Positions 20,290 through 32,246 of a DNA stretch of 64,000 nt are shown here, one piece after another; position 1 is the stretch's first letter; each line of letters begins with the position of its first letter. The position numbers and the translations under genes are program-made. This stretch comes from Ramazzottius varieornatus (taxonomy: Eukaryota > Tardigrada > Eutardigrada > Parachela > Ramazzottiidae): contig BDGG01000006.1 of the NCBI GenBank assembly GCA_001949185.1, positions 788,827-852,826 of the forward strand, written 5' to 3'. The notes under the pieces were generated by a model. The model was not told where the DNA came from and ran no database searches. It was given only the letters and a program-made list of their open reading frames with translations.

Positions 20290-22745
20290 TGTTCAGTCAT
20301 GGTCCGTTGGTCCATCCAATAAAGCATAATGGCAAGAGGTGTCGATATTGATATGGTGTAATATTGCTGGATGTCTTCCTGGTCCGTGGATGTCTTCTAC
20401 AGCAGATCGTAGAAATATCCGCAACTTGAACCCACAAATCAACTTCTCCGCCAGGATACATCTTGAAACCTTCTCGCTAGTGCTGGCAAAAATACGATAA
20501 AATTCGATACGATATTTTTCCGTTACCGTATTTTCGATGTATCGTATCATATCGCAGCGATATATCGATATTTCTGGAATTTTAGTTTTTCGGAATTCCA
20601 CTGGTTTAAGCCCAAAAACTCAAGAAGGCGATTTCCACATAAAGTATTAGTAAGATCGAAAGCGTCGGACGCAGCAAAGACATGATTACACCAAGACTTC
20701 AAACACATGGAAACCTGGACAGAATTAGTACCAGAACCGAATGGGTGGAGTGTGCGCGGTACACCATGGCCAAAACCAAGTTTTGAAATCAACCATGGTC
20801 TTCAGTAAACGAGATACCACTGGCGAGTTTGCCATTCAGCAAAATACCGATATATCGAAAATATATCGATATGGTGCGATACGATATCGCCGAATATTTT
20901 ATTGCATTATTCGATACGAGATTCATATCGATATTTGCGATACGATATCTGCCGCATATTTTATCGCGAAGATTCGATATATTTCGATACGATATCGGTA
21001 TACCGTATCGTTGCCAGCACTACTTCTCGCAGCTTGAAAAGCAGGCACAACCTGAAACGGGAGCAAACTGAACCAGAAGCAAGCGATTGATCGACTGATG
21101 GAATGCCACAATCAGCAGATCGTTCAAATCAACAATCAAACGACTGCATCAGCCTAACACTGCAACAGCAGGATGCGTAAGAAACTAATCAAAACAACCG
21201 AACAGGCGGAACGGCGGCTGATCGTTCCGTTCCGCCAGACGGTAGCCATTTTGAGGTTTCGCAACCATGATGACTCATCAAACAGATTCTTTGTCACACT
21301 AGCGCCGGGTTTACGCCAAAATAAATTCGTCTTACCTCGGAGAACGGGTTCCTGCCGTAAAGTTCGGGAGTATCCGAGTAGGATGAGGATGGAGCGAAGC
21401 TTGTCACGGAAATCTCTAAAAACGAAAAACAAGCAGAATGGACCATGTCACCACAGAAGTGGACTGGAGAGAAAGAATCCGCCTCGTTAATGATGTCATA
21501 CAGTACCCGCCGGGGAAAAACAACAACAGAAAACTATTTATTCAGTCGAGTTGAGCCTTGTGAAAAAGCAAGAGCTCCTCATGTTCAGACCAGGCTTGCT
21601 AGGTTGTGGAAGTTGGCAAATTAATTGAAATCTGTATTGGCGGCTTTCAAACAGAGACGAAGGTTGCATCAGATTTTGATCAATCAAAATTCAAATTTGA
21701 CTAGAATCAGCCACAATTGAGGGATTGGCCTGGATTGTTAAAACCTGTCAGCGACGGGATGTCAGGACTGGGATCGGGAACTCTATCGGGAAATCCAGCA
21801 GAAACGACACTATTGGCAGGACACCAATGAATCACTGCTGGATGGACTTGCTGATCCTGATGCTGACACCCCGTCGCTGACAGCTTTTCGGGACGCCTCA
21901 TATCCACTCTCACTTACCTGGTGATGAGAAAATCTGATTATCTTTGAAGTAAATGAAGGCACAAACGAGAGCAAAAGGGAAATTACGAGAGTACGTAGGG
22001 CGAAAACACGAGCATGGAAAGTGCGATCAGCTGATTGCGGAGAGTGAGAAAAGGAATGGAGCAGTCCGTCACTGTGGCAGACGCGGACGGCGCCATTTCG
22101 GGTTGCTAATAATGGTTGGTCAGCCAAGGAAAGCAGCCTCCGCCCCTACGGCTGTGACCAATCAAGCAACGGCGTCAGGCACGACCATGGCTCATCGGCC
22201 AGCGCTGGTCTTGGCACGCAATCCACAGTTCAAACCGGACGACAACTTTACGCGCCAGAAATCCCCTCCATCTTCGAGGAGGGGATTTCTGGAAGGAAAC
22301 TTCGAGAATCCAGCCAGAATTCACTCTTCTGCAAATTTATCCACATTCCCAAACCTTCCCCGAAATCAATCCGAAAGAAAACAACGCAGAAACATCTGCC
22401 GTAATTAATTTCCAGAAAAACAGCGGTAAAAACCAAAGAAAGATTTTAACATTGAATTGAAAAAGAGGCGCTGTTTTACGTCTGAAGCCAGCGATTTCTT
22501 CCTTTCCCAGCTCGATTACTAACTCGAACACCAGCGTCGTCATTCTTATTGGAGGTGGAAGGCACTTCCGGTACCATGCGGTCTTCCCCGTCTTCAACCC
22601 CCTTCTTATCGGCCACCGTTTCCGCTCGACCCTCCTCGACAGGTTGAATATCGACAACATCTTCCACCTTCTCATCCTTCCCCACACTGCTGGCTTCCTC
22701 TTTGCCGCCGATGTCTTCCGCCACAGCTTCAGGTTCGTTCTCACA
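20290..22745. repeat. Source block of the inverted segmental duplication
   Basis: Sequence between the zinc-finger and RFX genes, including the RFX 3' end, recurs in reverse orientation at about 42.04-43.1 kb (matching 21550-22745) and 47.27-47.77 kb (matching 20380-21470). Matches are gapped and diverged. The spacer at 19620-20280 has no counterpart I could find. Confidence 0.8.
20478..21022. mobile_element. hAT-like MITE, 545 bp, perfect 8-bp TSD
   Basis: Ends are TAGTGCTGGCAA and TTGCCAGCACTA, flanked by CTTCTCGC at 20470-20477 and 21023-21030. Subterminal regions are rich in CGATA/TATCG words. The paralogous segment at 47681-47700 has one copy of the target (GCGAGAAG on its + strand) and no element, a natural empty site. 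No coding capacity. Confidence 0.92.
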
Positions 22746-25700
22746 GGCGGCTTTCACGAAGGAAGGCCACCACGATGAGAAAGGCTCCGTCGCGTCTGGT
22801 TTCTTCGAGACGTTCTCTTCCACCACGGCTTTCTGTAAAGGATGCCAGTCATTAGACATCGCTTCTCCCCTTTCAAGAATTAAAACGGCAAGCGGGAGGT
22901 CGGCAAACAAACTCGACACGATCGTTCTTCGAAGTGGCGCACAATCTCGGCCAGTTTCACTGAATGTATGCGCCACTTGGGAAAAGAAATCCGACCAGAG
23001 TGTTTCCCCAAGTGACGCACGCTTTCGGTTTTATTGGCTGAAAGCGTGCGCCACTTGGGGAAACGATCTGATTGAGTTTTGTTTACCGAGCTCCCAAGTC
23101 TTACCTTGAGACAAAACTGTAAAGAAGTTAACCCGAGACGCTTCTGAACTGCTACATCGATGGAGTAGCCAACAACGCTGACCAGAAAGTCAAACATCCC
23201 TTGGATGATGTTACTTCCTTCCGGGCTGTTTTCCACGTCCACATTGTATTGTTGAGAGACGGTCCTACAAAAAAGGAGGCACAATAGAAGCTCTCCAGAA
23301 ACTGAAACCAGCAGTGAACTTACAGAAAAGTAATCCAGTCGCGTTTGAGCTTCCTCAACTGCTGCAAGCAGTCGTGGACGTTCTCGGTCTTCTCCCTATC
23401 CACCAGGTCGTCCACTTGTTCCTGACACATGCGGACCCAGTCGGTGGGACTACCGTCATCGGACAGCCGCCCAAGGCATCGTAGACCTGCTTGAAAGATG
23501 CCGCAAAAAGGGAGGCTGCAGACCAACGGATCATCCTGCAAAAAGAACTAATCGAAATATTATCCAACTCGAGAAGATAAAATTTAAATGGAAAACAAAC
23601 TCAACGAGGACTTTATCCACGTGGCGCGTATTTACAGTGTCAACAGCTGTGGGCATGCGCCACTTGGAGAACTCAAAAAGAACAGTTTTTCCCAAGCGGC
23701 GCACGCTTCCAGCCAATAACGCTGAAAACGTGCGCCAGTTGGGGAAATTGTCTGGTCGAGTTGTCTTACCGATATCCCAGCTTCGAAGACGCCGCCGATG
23801 CTCTTTCTCAAGACGAAAGAAGCTCGTTCGTTATCGAGGACTTGTTGGGAGAAGACTGTCAGACTTTGTAGGCGGAGACCTTCTTGAAGGCAAGTGCAGA
23901 AGGACAAGACGATGCGGAGTAACTCGTTATGGAGCTTCACCGAAAGTAAACCGAGAAGTTGAGCGACATTCTCGGCGTAGTTGCTGGTCAAGTGGCTGAG
24001 AACCAACACCAAATAATCTGCAAAAACACGTTCCCGTTGAAGAAGTATATTTCGAATTATATGTTCAGAATGTCTAATTTCACCGTGAGTATGCGGTGGA
24101 CTTTTCTTGAATTCTTCCAGAAGGATTCCCAGCAGCTTCTCATGCATCTCCAGAGAAAACTTTTCCACGAAGGACTGAGCTGCTGCGTCTTCCAGCTCGG
24201 TCTTGTAGGCCTCCACAGCGGTCTCCCAGAAAGACTTGATCAGGGTAGGAATCGACTCGAAATCAAACTTCACCACACTTCTGAATACTTCCTACAAAAA
24301 GAAGATCCCATGGAAATGAAAAGCATAACAAACTGTGCGCCAGTCGGAGAAAACAAGCTTGCCGAGTTCTCAAGTAGGACAGTTTTCTACTGTCACCAAA
24401 CGTTTCACTAGCTGAAAGGGTGCGTCACTTGGTAAAAACGCCTTTGTCGATTTTGTTCGCCTCGGTCCTATTTCCGATTACCGAATTTGAAACAACTCAA
24501 CTAAGTACCATAAAATGAGCAGAGAGATCCACAACAAAGGCTAGGTGTTTCGTAGCCATCTCACTTTCCCCGAAGGACTTGCGGAAACCTTCATTGAACT
24601 CTTCGACCCCCGCAGTGCACACTTCAGCAAAGGCCATGACGTCGGCATACCCTGCCGCGTCCAGCTGTGACAACACCTCATTCAGCGAAGTCTTCTTGGA
24701 GATCTTGGTGTTAGATAGACGAAGCCTGGCAGCTTGAGTTCGTCTGTGCATGATGTCGGGTGCATAGACGGGGAATGCCGCGCTGGAGAAGGTGCTTTCC
24801 AGTCGACGCGGGAACTCGGCGTCGTCCAGTGGGTCGCTGTCGTTTCGCGCCTTTTCTTGGCTGGTCTTGACTCGGTTGCGCCGAACATAGGACGGACGCT
24901 TCTCCGCTTTCATCAGCTGAACGTAGCTGCTGGTCGGTTTGACCCCCAAGTTGTTGTAAAAGTAACGCGACTGTTGCCTACGATGATCACTTCCGGTAAG
25001 AAGTCGAAGCACAAAACACACAAGACCCTCTTTCCAAGTTGCGCACATCTCCAGCCGAAAACAAGTAGAGCGTGCGCCACTTAGGAGAACAGAATATCGT
25101 CATCCTGAGTGGCGCACTCGTCCAGCCGATACCAATAAAAATGTGCGCCACTTGAAAGAACGATCTTGCACGGTTTGATTCACTGACTTGCCGAACAATT
25201 TACGTATTTGAAGTTTGACTTTGCGTACCTGGCTCCCAATCGACGTGTTTCCAATCCTCGGAAGACTCCTCGAATAAAACGACCCAACGTGGCGTTGTTC
25301 ATAGGCTTCCGGCCAGTCACTTGGCAGAACTCTTCGTAGCGATCACATAAGAAGCCTTTCGGCACCAGACTTCCACGCTTGGTGTGGAAGTGTTCTTTCA
25401 GCCAATCTGCCTGTAAACGACCATCGAATCTACCGTACCTTGGTTACTGAAGCTGAATAGACCGAAAATAATATACTCGACTTACAGTAGCGCGGTCCGC
25501 GACGCCGTTGGAGAAGCATTTGGTGTGGGCGAAGCGTCGTGGCTGTCGACGAAGAAACAGCTGTTTGATCGACTCCGAAGGCTGGCCTTCATCGGGATCC
25601 ACGGGCTCGATATCTTTAAGACGAGGAGTCTCCTCATTCGGTTCCTGAAAGAAAAGCATGGGACAGGTAGAATCACGCAGTTCTGTAAAGACTTGCAAGT

Positions 25701-26104
25701 TGCAAGCGAAACTCAGCTTTCGACCCTACTCAACTGGCGCCTGACGTCAAGTTCCCATGGTAGTCTACTGTTGCACCCACGTGACGTCCAGCGCGATCCG
25801 TTGAAATAGCTGAGCTTCAATACAACGAATGAGAGTTGAGTTCTGTTTCTCTTACATGTTTCGCTCTCTTCGCTGTCGAACCGGTCTCCGATTTCTTGCT
25901 CTTCTCAGCTTCCAGCTCCGTTCCGTCATCTGCAAATACAGTCACCGAAACATTTCGGGCATGCAAAACTAGCAAAAGGATGGTAACCATTAAACCAAAC
26001 AGCAGACTTCTGTCTGGAGGATCAGACATACCTGCTCGACTTGGGCTCCCTGACAGAAGGCGCTTGCTTTTGTCCGCAGAGCGTGTAAGAATGCGATCGC
26101 CCAT
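22476..26104 (-). CDS. RFX: RFX family winged-helix transcription factor
   Basis: Nuclear factor that binds X-box DNA through a winged helix whose wing contacts the major groove. Exons on the minus strand, 5' to 3': 26032-26104, 25856-25929, 25486-25644, 25229-25410, 24509-24977, 24084-24291, 23770-24017, 23324-23535, 23105-23264, 22476-22832. They sum to 2142 nt and give 713 aa in frame. The DNA-binding domain spans about residues 104-180, with diagnostic stretches WLKEHFHTK, VPKGFLCDRYEEFC, LGRFIRGVFRGLETRRLGAR and SRYFYNNLGVKP. Downstream helical exons fit the RFX dimerisation and extended region. The C-terminal 119 residues are acidic and low-complexity. Whether it is of RFX1-3, RFX4/6 or RFX5/7 type was not resolved. 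Three exons have decayed copies elsewhere in the window (32.2, 42.1 and 49.4 kb). Confidence 0.9.
22895..23095. repeat. Paired-hairpin repeat, best complete copy, RFX intron
   Basis: Left outer arm GGGAGGTCGGCAAACAAACT (22895-22914). Hairpin 1 is AAGTGGCGCACAAT...TATGCGCCACTTGG. Hairpin 2 is AAGTGACGCACGCTTTCGGT...GAAAGCGTGCGCCACTTGGG. The right arm ends TTTGTTTACCGAGCTCCC. It occupies most of the intron 22833-23104. Confidence 0.92.
23600..23769. repeat. Paired-hairpin repeat, RFX intron
   Basis: Hairpins ACGTGGCGCGTATT...GCATGCGCCACTTGG and AAGCGGCGCACGCTTCCAGC...AACGTGCGCCAGTTGG. The right arm GTCGAGTTGTCTTACCGA runs into the donor of the exon ending at 23770. Confidence 0.82.
24335..24465. 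repeat. Hairpin repeat, degraded, RFX intron
   Basis: Half-hairpin GTGCGCCAGTCGGAGAAAAC, then a decayed unit ending GGTGCGTCACTTGG and outer arm CTTTGTCGATTTTGTTCGCC. Confidence 0.65.
25030..25198. repeat. Paired-hairpin repeat, RFX intron
   Basis: Hairpins CAAGTTGCGCACATCTCCAG...AGCGTGCGCCACTTAGG and GAGTGGCGCACTCGTCCAGC...ATGTGCGCCACTTG. The right outer arm is decayed. Confidence 0.8.
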
Positions 26105-26539
26105 CGTGAAGCTCTGCTCAGCTCAGATGGCAGCAAGATTCCTTCGGAAATCCGAGATGCAAAAGGCTAACCGGAAGACTGAACCACGTCTGACTGCCAT
26201 GAACCGTTGCTCGGATTTTGCCTCGAAGTTCGAAATAAATTCGGAGCTTCAGTGCGCACCGCGCACCAGAGCATGCCCTTGACATATTGTACCATGTGCG
26301 GTGCAAGTGATTTCTGCGCAGTGCGCACGCAGCAGAGGCATCGTACCAACGTACGATGACGTAAGGCCACTTGACTCAAAAACCACAACAGGCTTTCTAA
26401 CAGTTGAAAACCAGATACCACGCCGCATTCCTTCATCTCTGCTTCTGGCGGCTATCATTCCTTATCGCTTCTGTATTCCTCCAGCCTGCTTCACTGGATT
26501 GATCATCCACTAACTGTTTGAGCTCTCCTTGCAGGTACC
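26105..26539. promoter_or_regulatory. Divergent promoter of RFX and the coiled-coil gene
   Basis: 435 bp separates the two start codons, which point away from each other. A short 5' intron of the coiled-coil gene may end at CTTGCAG (26528-26534). No TATA box stands out. An inverted word GGTGCGCAC/GTGCGCACC near 26252 and 26325 is visible. Confidence 0.55.
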
Positions 26540-28488
26540 ATGACGGAAAACGGTAGCAAGTATCTGACGGAAGACGAGCTAATGAATCTGGGATCGCAGC
26601 TGATGTGGAATCTGCGTCAGCATCAAGACGTCTTCCACCCCATTCCTGACGTCTACGATGAAATGTGCGCACAACTGGAAACTCTCGTCCATCATAGTGG
26701 CCATCTGGGCGACAAAGTCAACGAGTGCCAGGAGAAGATTGCCGAGCTGGAAGCCCAGATGGAGCAAGCTCATCGCGAGAACGAAGCCATGCAAGCTGAA
26801 GTGCGTTCCGTGCGTCAAGAACGTGATGAGGTTTGTCTTGGTCTTTAGACTTGTTGTCCAAGCACTATCGCCGCATAAACTTTTCGTATTATGTGACTGT
26901 CAAATATACGACCTGATTTATGGCGTCTGTTAGCATCCTTATTGCCGCAAAAGATTATCGCTGCCCAAAGCGATAAGCCTTGAATGCCGCTTGCCCGATG
27001 AATCAGTCAAATCAACAAGAGCTGTGTTTATGGTCAGGTTCGTGCCGAGCACGGCCCTGGCAGCGATTTCTGATGGTTTCCAGGTTTCCTTCCGATTTGA
27101 ATATTAGAACCATTTGGCACTCTTATGACGCTAGTTCGACGTTTCGTGTTTCCTACAGGCCTTACAAGAAATGGAGTCGAACTGGGAGGAAGAAATCCTC
27201 AAGATCAACTCGCAAAAGGAGAAAGCCCTGGAAGAGAAGGCGGATCTGGCTGTTCGATTGTCGGCCACCAAAGCTGACCTGGAGCACCTCACCAACGAAA
27301 AGAAGGAGGTTGAGAACACCTTGGAGGCTCTTACGGCCGCTTTGTCCGAGCGGGACAGGATGGTGGTGACGTTGCGTGAACGCTTGAGCGAAGGTGAAAG
27401 CACGGAAGGCGACGCGGACGCCGACGACGAAGAGGTACGATCAAGATCAATATTATTGTCTGTGGGCGCCCTTTCTTTACTTAGTACTTACCTAGATGGC
27501 GCTTTTCCTTCTCTAGGGTTCCGTCAGTCGAGCTTCGGTCAGGGAAAGGAACAAAGGTCGGCAACTGAAGGTGGTGGAAGATAAGTATCGCATGCTGGCT
27601 TCTCGTTATGAGAACCTGATGGAAAAACAGTCCAAGCAGGAAAATTACGTAAACGAACTCCGCACGGTTAACCAGGAACTGCGAACCAAGCTGACCATGA
27701 ATTCTTTGGAACTTAGCAGTCGTACCGATGACAGTGAGGAATTGAAACGTTACTGTCGAATGTTTTCTGAATTTGGGAGCTCGGCAGACAAGGTCGGCCA
27801 GATCGTTCGTCCAAGTGGCGCACGCTTCCAGTCATAACATTGGGAAGGTGTGCGACTTGAGAAAACGACCTGTACGTTTCGTTTGCTGACATCGGAGTCT
27901 ACTTTGATTTCAGGTAATTTTATTTTCTGATTTCAGCCTCTCCTCAGCGTCCGTCCCTAACTCGTTCTTTGAGCTTGAAGGATGAACTGGCGGAAATCAG
28001 CACCAGTAAGATGGTTACTTCAGTGTGCTAAAACTAAATTCGAACGCTCTTTCGTTCTACTTCCCGGTTGATGTGTCTTTATTCTTTGCAGCTTTCAATC
28101 GGACTTTTAATGTTTCGGATGCCTCGACCGACGTCTGGAACATGTCCACCAAGCTGAACAGCTCGCTGGACGAAAGTCTCTACGTTGAGTGCGAGGGAGA
28201 CGAAGGTTTTTCTAGCGGAACTCCGGTCGACGATGGGTGATTTCCTGATGATGATTTCCGAATTGAAATTTGAATTTGTACCCACCAGTAATTGGTTTGT
28301 TTTTCTTATGCTGTTTTAGCGCGTCTTTCCACATCAATGGCGGACCGTACAAGAAGAAGCGAATTTCTTGGTCGGATGTTCTCTTCTGGGCGGCCTTGTA
28401 CATTTTCCTCGACGTGCTCTGTGTCCACTTCTTTGGCGTCCACATTTTCTACTTCAACAAGAGTTATCGACAAACCGCCATTTTTTGA
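26540..28488 (+). CDS. Tail-anchored coiled-coil protein
   Basis: Exons 26540-26830, 27159-27434, 27517-27733, 27937-28005, 28092-28236, 28320-28488 join in frame to 388 aa. Residues about 45-250 are almost continuous heptad repeat (ECQEKIAELEAQMEQAHREN; RTVNQELRTKLTMNSLELSS). A Ser/Thr-rich linker follows. The last 56 residues hold a basic KKKR, then one long hydrophobic segment (VLFWAALYIFLDVLCVHFFG) and a 19-residue polar-ended tail. This topology, a cytosolic coiled coil with a C-terminal anchor, occurs in KASH-type nuclear envelope proteins, golgins and organelle adaptors. The tail lacks the Pro-rich ending of classical KASH peptides, so no family is assigned. Confidence 0.8.
27775..27895. 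repeat. Hairpin repeat, coiled-coil gene intron
   Basis: Left arm GGGAGCTCGGCAGACAAGGT at 27777, a single hairpin AAGTGGCGCACGCTTCCAGT...GGTGTGCGACTTGAG, right arm TTTCGTTTGCTGACATC. It starts 44 bp after the donor at 27734, and the upstream frame reads through into it. Confidence 0.85.
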
Positions 28489-29509
28489 AATTTTCAGAAT
28501 TTTTGAGTGTGGTGTTGGATTTTTCTCTTTTCCTTGCTGAATAGTATCTCTTAAAATGTGCTCAAAATCTTTTTTGCTTTGATTAATTGTGCCAAAGTGA
28601 TTTATACCTTTTGAAGCCGATGATTGATGATAGGAAAAGTCTTTTTGAATCCCGCTTATATTTTCAAATCTTCTGGAATATTTGTGCTGATGAAAATGTT
28701 TGCTCTTGTTTTCTTTTAAATGAATTCCCCCTTTTGTACCAACCTTTTATTCCGGGGGTAAATGGCCACTCTGTATAAAAGTTCGTCTCTTTTAACCCAC
28801 TCCACTGATGTTCCTTTCTAACTCAGTTGTGAACGCTTCGACGATACATGCCGAGTACCGCGGAACTGGTCTAGTGGAGTTAATGTAAGAAGGAATTTCA
28901 AGAAATATTGTCATTTCAAAACCCACCTGAGATAGAAGAAGTCTACAAGTCAAGTGAGAATTGGGGACATCAATGCCCGTTCGAATACACCTTTTGCAAC
29001 TATACACGATACTACAAGTATAATTTTGTCCGCCAGGAACCATGGTCCATGCTGAAAAGTCACTTTGCGAGCTCTTCCCCGCAACCACTGCCACGAACGT
29101 GCGACGAACTTTCTTATGCCACGAACTTGCTACTGTTGGTGACAGTTGACAGAACTCGGATCAATAGGGTTCTTCGCAGAGTTGCATCAGAAGGATTCTC
29201 CACTCTGACACGCAGAGATGGGGGGTAATCGTCATCTATACCGTAATTTTTTTGCCTGTTAGAAAAGGTTGCTGAGGTCAAGCGTTGCGTTGCAAACAGA
29301 GCTTGACAATGTGGCGGATGTCGCAGAGTTGCTTCCTCAATGTCGTGATTCGTGAAGAAACTGATGTGGTGAATTTGTATTATACATCCTACAGTCGCTG
29401 AAATAATCGTTATTTTGTCTGTAAGCTAGACATTGTGATATTCTACGCCCACAACCAATATTACGTCGTTGGTCCGTCTGGTGACTCCAATCGACCACGC
29501 GATGATGTA

Positions 29510-29654
29510 CTGTAAATATTCGCTGCGTCCGCGCAGTACGTACACGTGCGTGACGATGCACCCCCGTAGGGGGTTGCGCAATCCGCGAAACTGGACCGGG
29601 GCTGTACTTCACTTGTACGATCACGTACTCTGCGGACGCAGCGAATATTTACAG
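29510..29654. repeat. 145-bp TA-flanked MITE (CTGTAA family), copy 1
   Basis: Inverted termini CTGTAAATATTCGCTGCGTC and the reverse (GACGCAGCGAATATTTACAG), flanked by TA at 29508-29509 and 29655-29656. The centre reads CCCCGTAGGGGGTTGCGCA. Second copy of the same length at 30704-30848. Confidence 0.93.
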
Positions 29655-29656
29655 TA

Positions 29657-29897
29657 CGAGGGAGAGGTTGACGAATGGGCCACACCACTTTGGAGTTATG
29701 GAGTGGGCCAGTCAGGTTTTTCGCTAACTAACTATGGACCGTAAGCAACATACCACAAATCGAAACCTGCGGTGTAGCTCGAACCGCCAGTTGAACAAGC
29801 GCATTGTGTGTGGTGCCACCCTATACCACAGCTATTTTTGCGGCGGCCCACTCCATAAACCCAAAATGATGTGGCCCACTCGATAACCTCTCCCTCG
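29657..29897. repeat. 241-bp TA-flanked MITE (CGAGGGAG ends)
   Basis: Inverted termini of about 55 bp begin CGAGGGAGAGGTT and contain GGGCCACA and TATGGAGTGGGCC, flanked by TA at 29655-29656 and 29898-29899. The left TA is the same dinucleotide that bounds the neighbouring 145-bp element. Confidence 0.85.
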
Positions 29898-30551
29898 TAC
29901 TCTTCCAAGTTTTCATGGGTGCTCGCCCTGGTGCTTTTCGAGACGGTGCTGACGCTGGTAAAAGGAAGGGGTAATCTACCTGCCAACTGGACTCCACGAA
30001 AGGGAGACATGTACATAATATCCGTACTACGCTAAATATCAATAGAATCCTGGGCAGTGAATCATCTTCTTTGCCCAACAAGTATGCACAGTATTACTAT
30101 GCACTAGCTAGTGGTTCTAACCACTGGAAAGGCCGACCAAAGGAGGCAAACCATCGTAGAGCGAGCACTTTTACTGCGTTGCGTTGCCTAATGCAAGTAA
30201 TCGTTTATCCTCGGCAACTTCCTCTTGTATCACAGGAGAATTTGCCAGCTTAGCAAGGCGGTCAAAATCAAAATATTGCAGAAACGCTAAGTCTGACAAC
30301 GACTGTACTCGAGAACAGCCAACAAATGATAGCCCTATCGCAAATTCGTTCTTTCTTAAGACAAGAGCCACGCTTGGAAGGGTTGTCCCTTGCGCTTTGA
30401 AATCGCTGATCGCCGAGATAAACGAGTGGCCGATAATTGATAACAGGCCAATAATTAGACTAGTGCCGTGTACTGCCATCGTAAGTCGTAACTTGTGACT
30501 CACAGTACGGTTCCCCAGTAAAATTTTTAATCGCCCCGATCAAGTGGGGTG

Positions 30552-31286
30552 TAAGGGTGTAAATTCCAGGCCGGATACCCTTGGAATGGAAAAAAAGGAA
30601 AGGAACTCCTAATATTCCTAAATTCCTATTTCCTTCTCCAGAACGTCCTCGCAAAAATTTGGAATTCCAAAGTCCCATTTGTCAGTTTAGATCTTTTCAC
30701 ATACTGTAAATATTCGCCGCGTCCGCACAATACGTCCACGTACGGGACGACGCATCCCCGTAGGGGGTTGCGCAGTCCGTGAAACCGGACCGGGGCTGTA
30801 CTTCACTTGTACGATCAAGTACTCCGCGGACGCAGCGAATATTTACAATACCCATCTGAAACAATGAAAATGATCTGAGTCATCAACAAATATTGGTTTT
30901 GAGACTGAAAGCCAGCTGGAGGTTGGCAGAACCGAACTTTCGGTTCTGTCAGACCTGAAAGTCCAAAAGAAAATCAAGAACTTACGCACAGTTGAATGCG
31001 CCGCATACTTTAGTGCGACGGATCGAAAATGCTATTGGTCGTTCAGTTGAACGACCAATTAGCCTCAGTGGTACGCATGTGCGAGCCAGCATCGGGTTCA
31101 GTTTTTCGACAGGATCTGCTGGATCTTCGACTGTTTACCTCCTGGAATTCCTAAATTTTCTCCGATTTTTGCTAGTTTTCCAGATAGGAATTCCACCGTT
31201 CCAAACGGCTACCCCTCGGAACGGAACGGAATTCCAGGAATGGAACGGATTTTGGAAAGGAATGGAATTAGGAATTTACAACCTTA
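30552..31286. repeat. hAT-like non-autonomous element, 735 bp, perfect 8-bp TSD
   Basis: Ends are TAAGGGTGTAAATTCC on the left and GGAATTTACAACCTTA on the right, flanked by GTGGGGTG at 30544-30551 and 31287-31294. Subterminal parts are packed with GGAAT/ATTCC words. A 145-bp TA element (30704-30848) is nested inside. No transposase. Confidence 0.88.
30704..30848. repeat. 145-bp TA-flanked MITE (CTGTAA family), copy 2
   Basis: Same length and orientation as copy 1 at 29510 with a modest number of substitutions. TA flanks at 30702-30703 and 30849-30850. Nested in the 735-bp hAT-like element. Confidence 0.93.
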
Positions 31287-32246
31287 GTGGGGTGTCTTTT
31301 TTCAGTACTGTGTTTGCGATATCTGAAAGCTCGAAGAATCTGATCGTCCGTTGAAATCTCGACAGACTTAAAAATCTTGAACATTCTTTCTGAAAGGCTG
31401 AATGTTCCAAATATCCTGCAAAGAAATCCTGCAAGCAAATGAACAAACTCGTATGCGGAGGAGCTGAATTTAAACCTTCCAATAACGAATGCGAGGCTCG
31501 CAACGGAGGTCGCTGGCCGCTTCGCTTGATCTCTGGAAAATGCCCATATTGGAAGAACGGTCAGTTGCTACAAGATGATTAGCATTTCTAAAACTAACTT
31601 CAGAACATGTCTTCGTTTTTGTGTCTCGATACCATGAGAAACAGCTGCATCAAGGAAGGCTCAAGGCTGAACGAACAGAAAATTAATGTCTCGCCGACTT
31701 TGACTGTGGCACCTACCCGAATTATTCTACTTTCCTGAAACCAGTGTAGCTATGCTATACCCTGAACGCTCCGCTTTTCAAGAACGCGACGCCTAAGCTG
31801 TAAACATAAGCTACAGCCGCCAATAAATATACAAAAGCTTCCAACGGAGCGTCATTACGCAGCCGAGGAAAACAATGTGCCGCTAACGTATACATTCTAC
31901 ACTGTACAGAAGCAGTACCTAGCACTTCACCTTTCCCATCACTACTGTTGCTTGTAGTTTTCAGACCAAACTACTTAGCCCATGCACACATAAACTACCG
32001 GTTGCAACAAATAGTATAATTGCACGCATTACATACACAAAGGGATACACGCACGCCGAGGAAGTTTGGGCTAGTAAGAAGTTTGGGCCAGGTGATTCCG
32101 AAACAGCGGCACGCAAGTACGTAGGCGACTAATTTACTGTATTGCACTCTCTGCCTGCTTGGAGAATGCTCGAGCACCGAAGCAAAAAGCACCGAAGCGA
32201 TCATGAACCACTTCTCAAAATAACATACAAGAAGAGTGACCGTTAC

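Noticed and set aside
24018-24083. Reading RFX exons 6 and 7 as one continuous exon
   Set aside because: The frame is open through the 66 bp, but a GTGAAA donor and TTTTTGCAG acceptor give an in-phase junction, and the duplicate at 32247 stops exactly at the acceptor.
28908-29228. 106-codon ORF with Cys and aromatic residues
   Set aside because: No ATG at the start, no splice chain and no domain. Kept only as a mention in the gene-poor interval.
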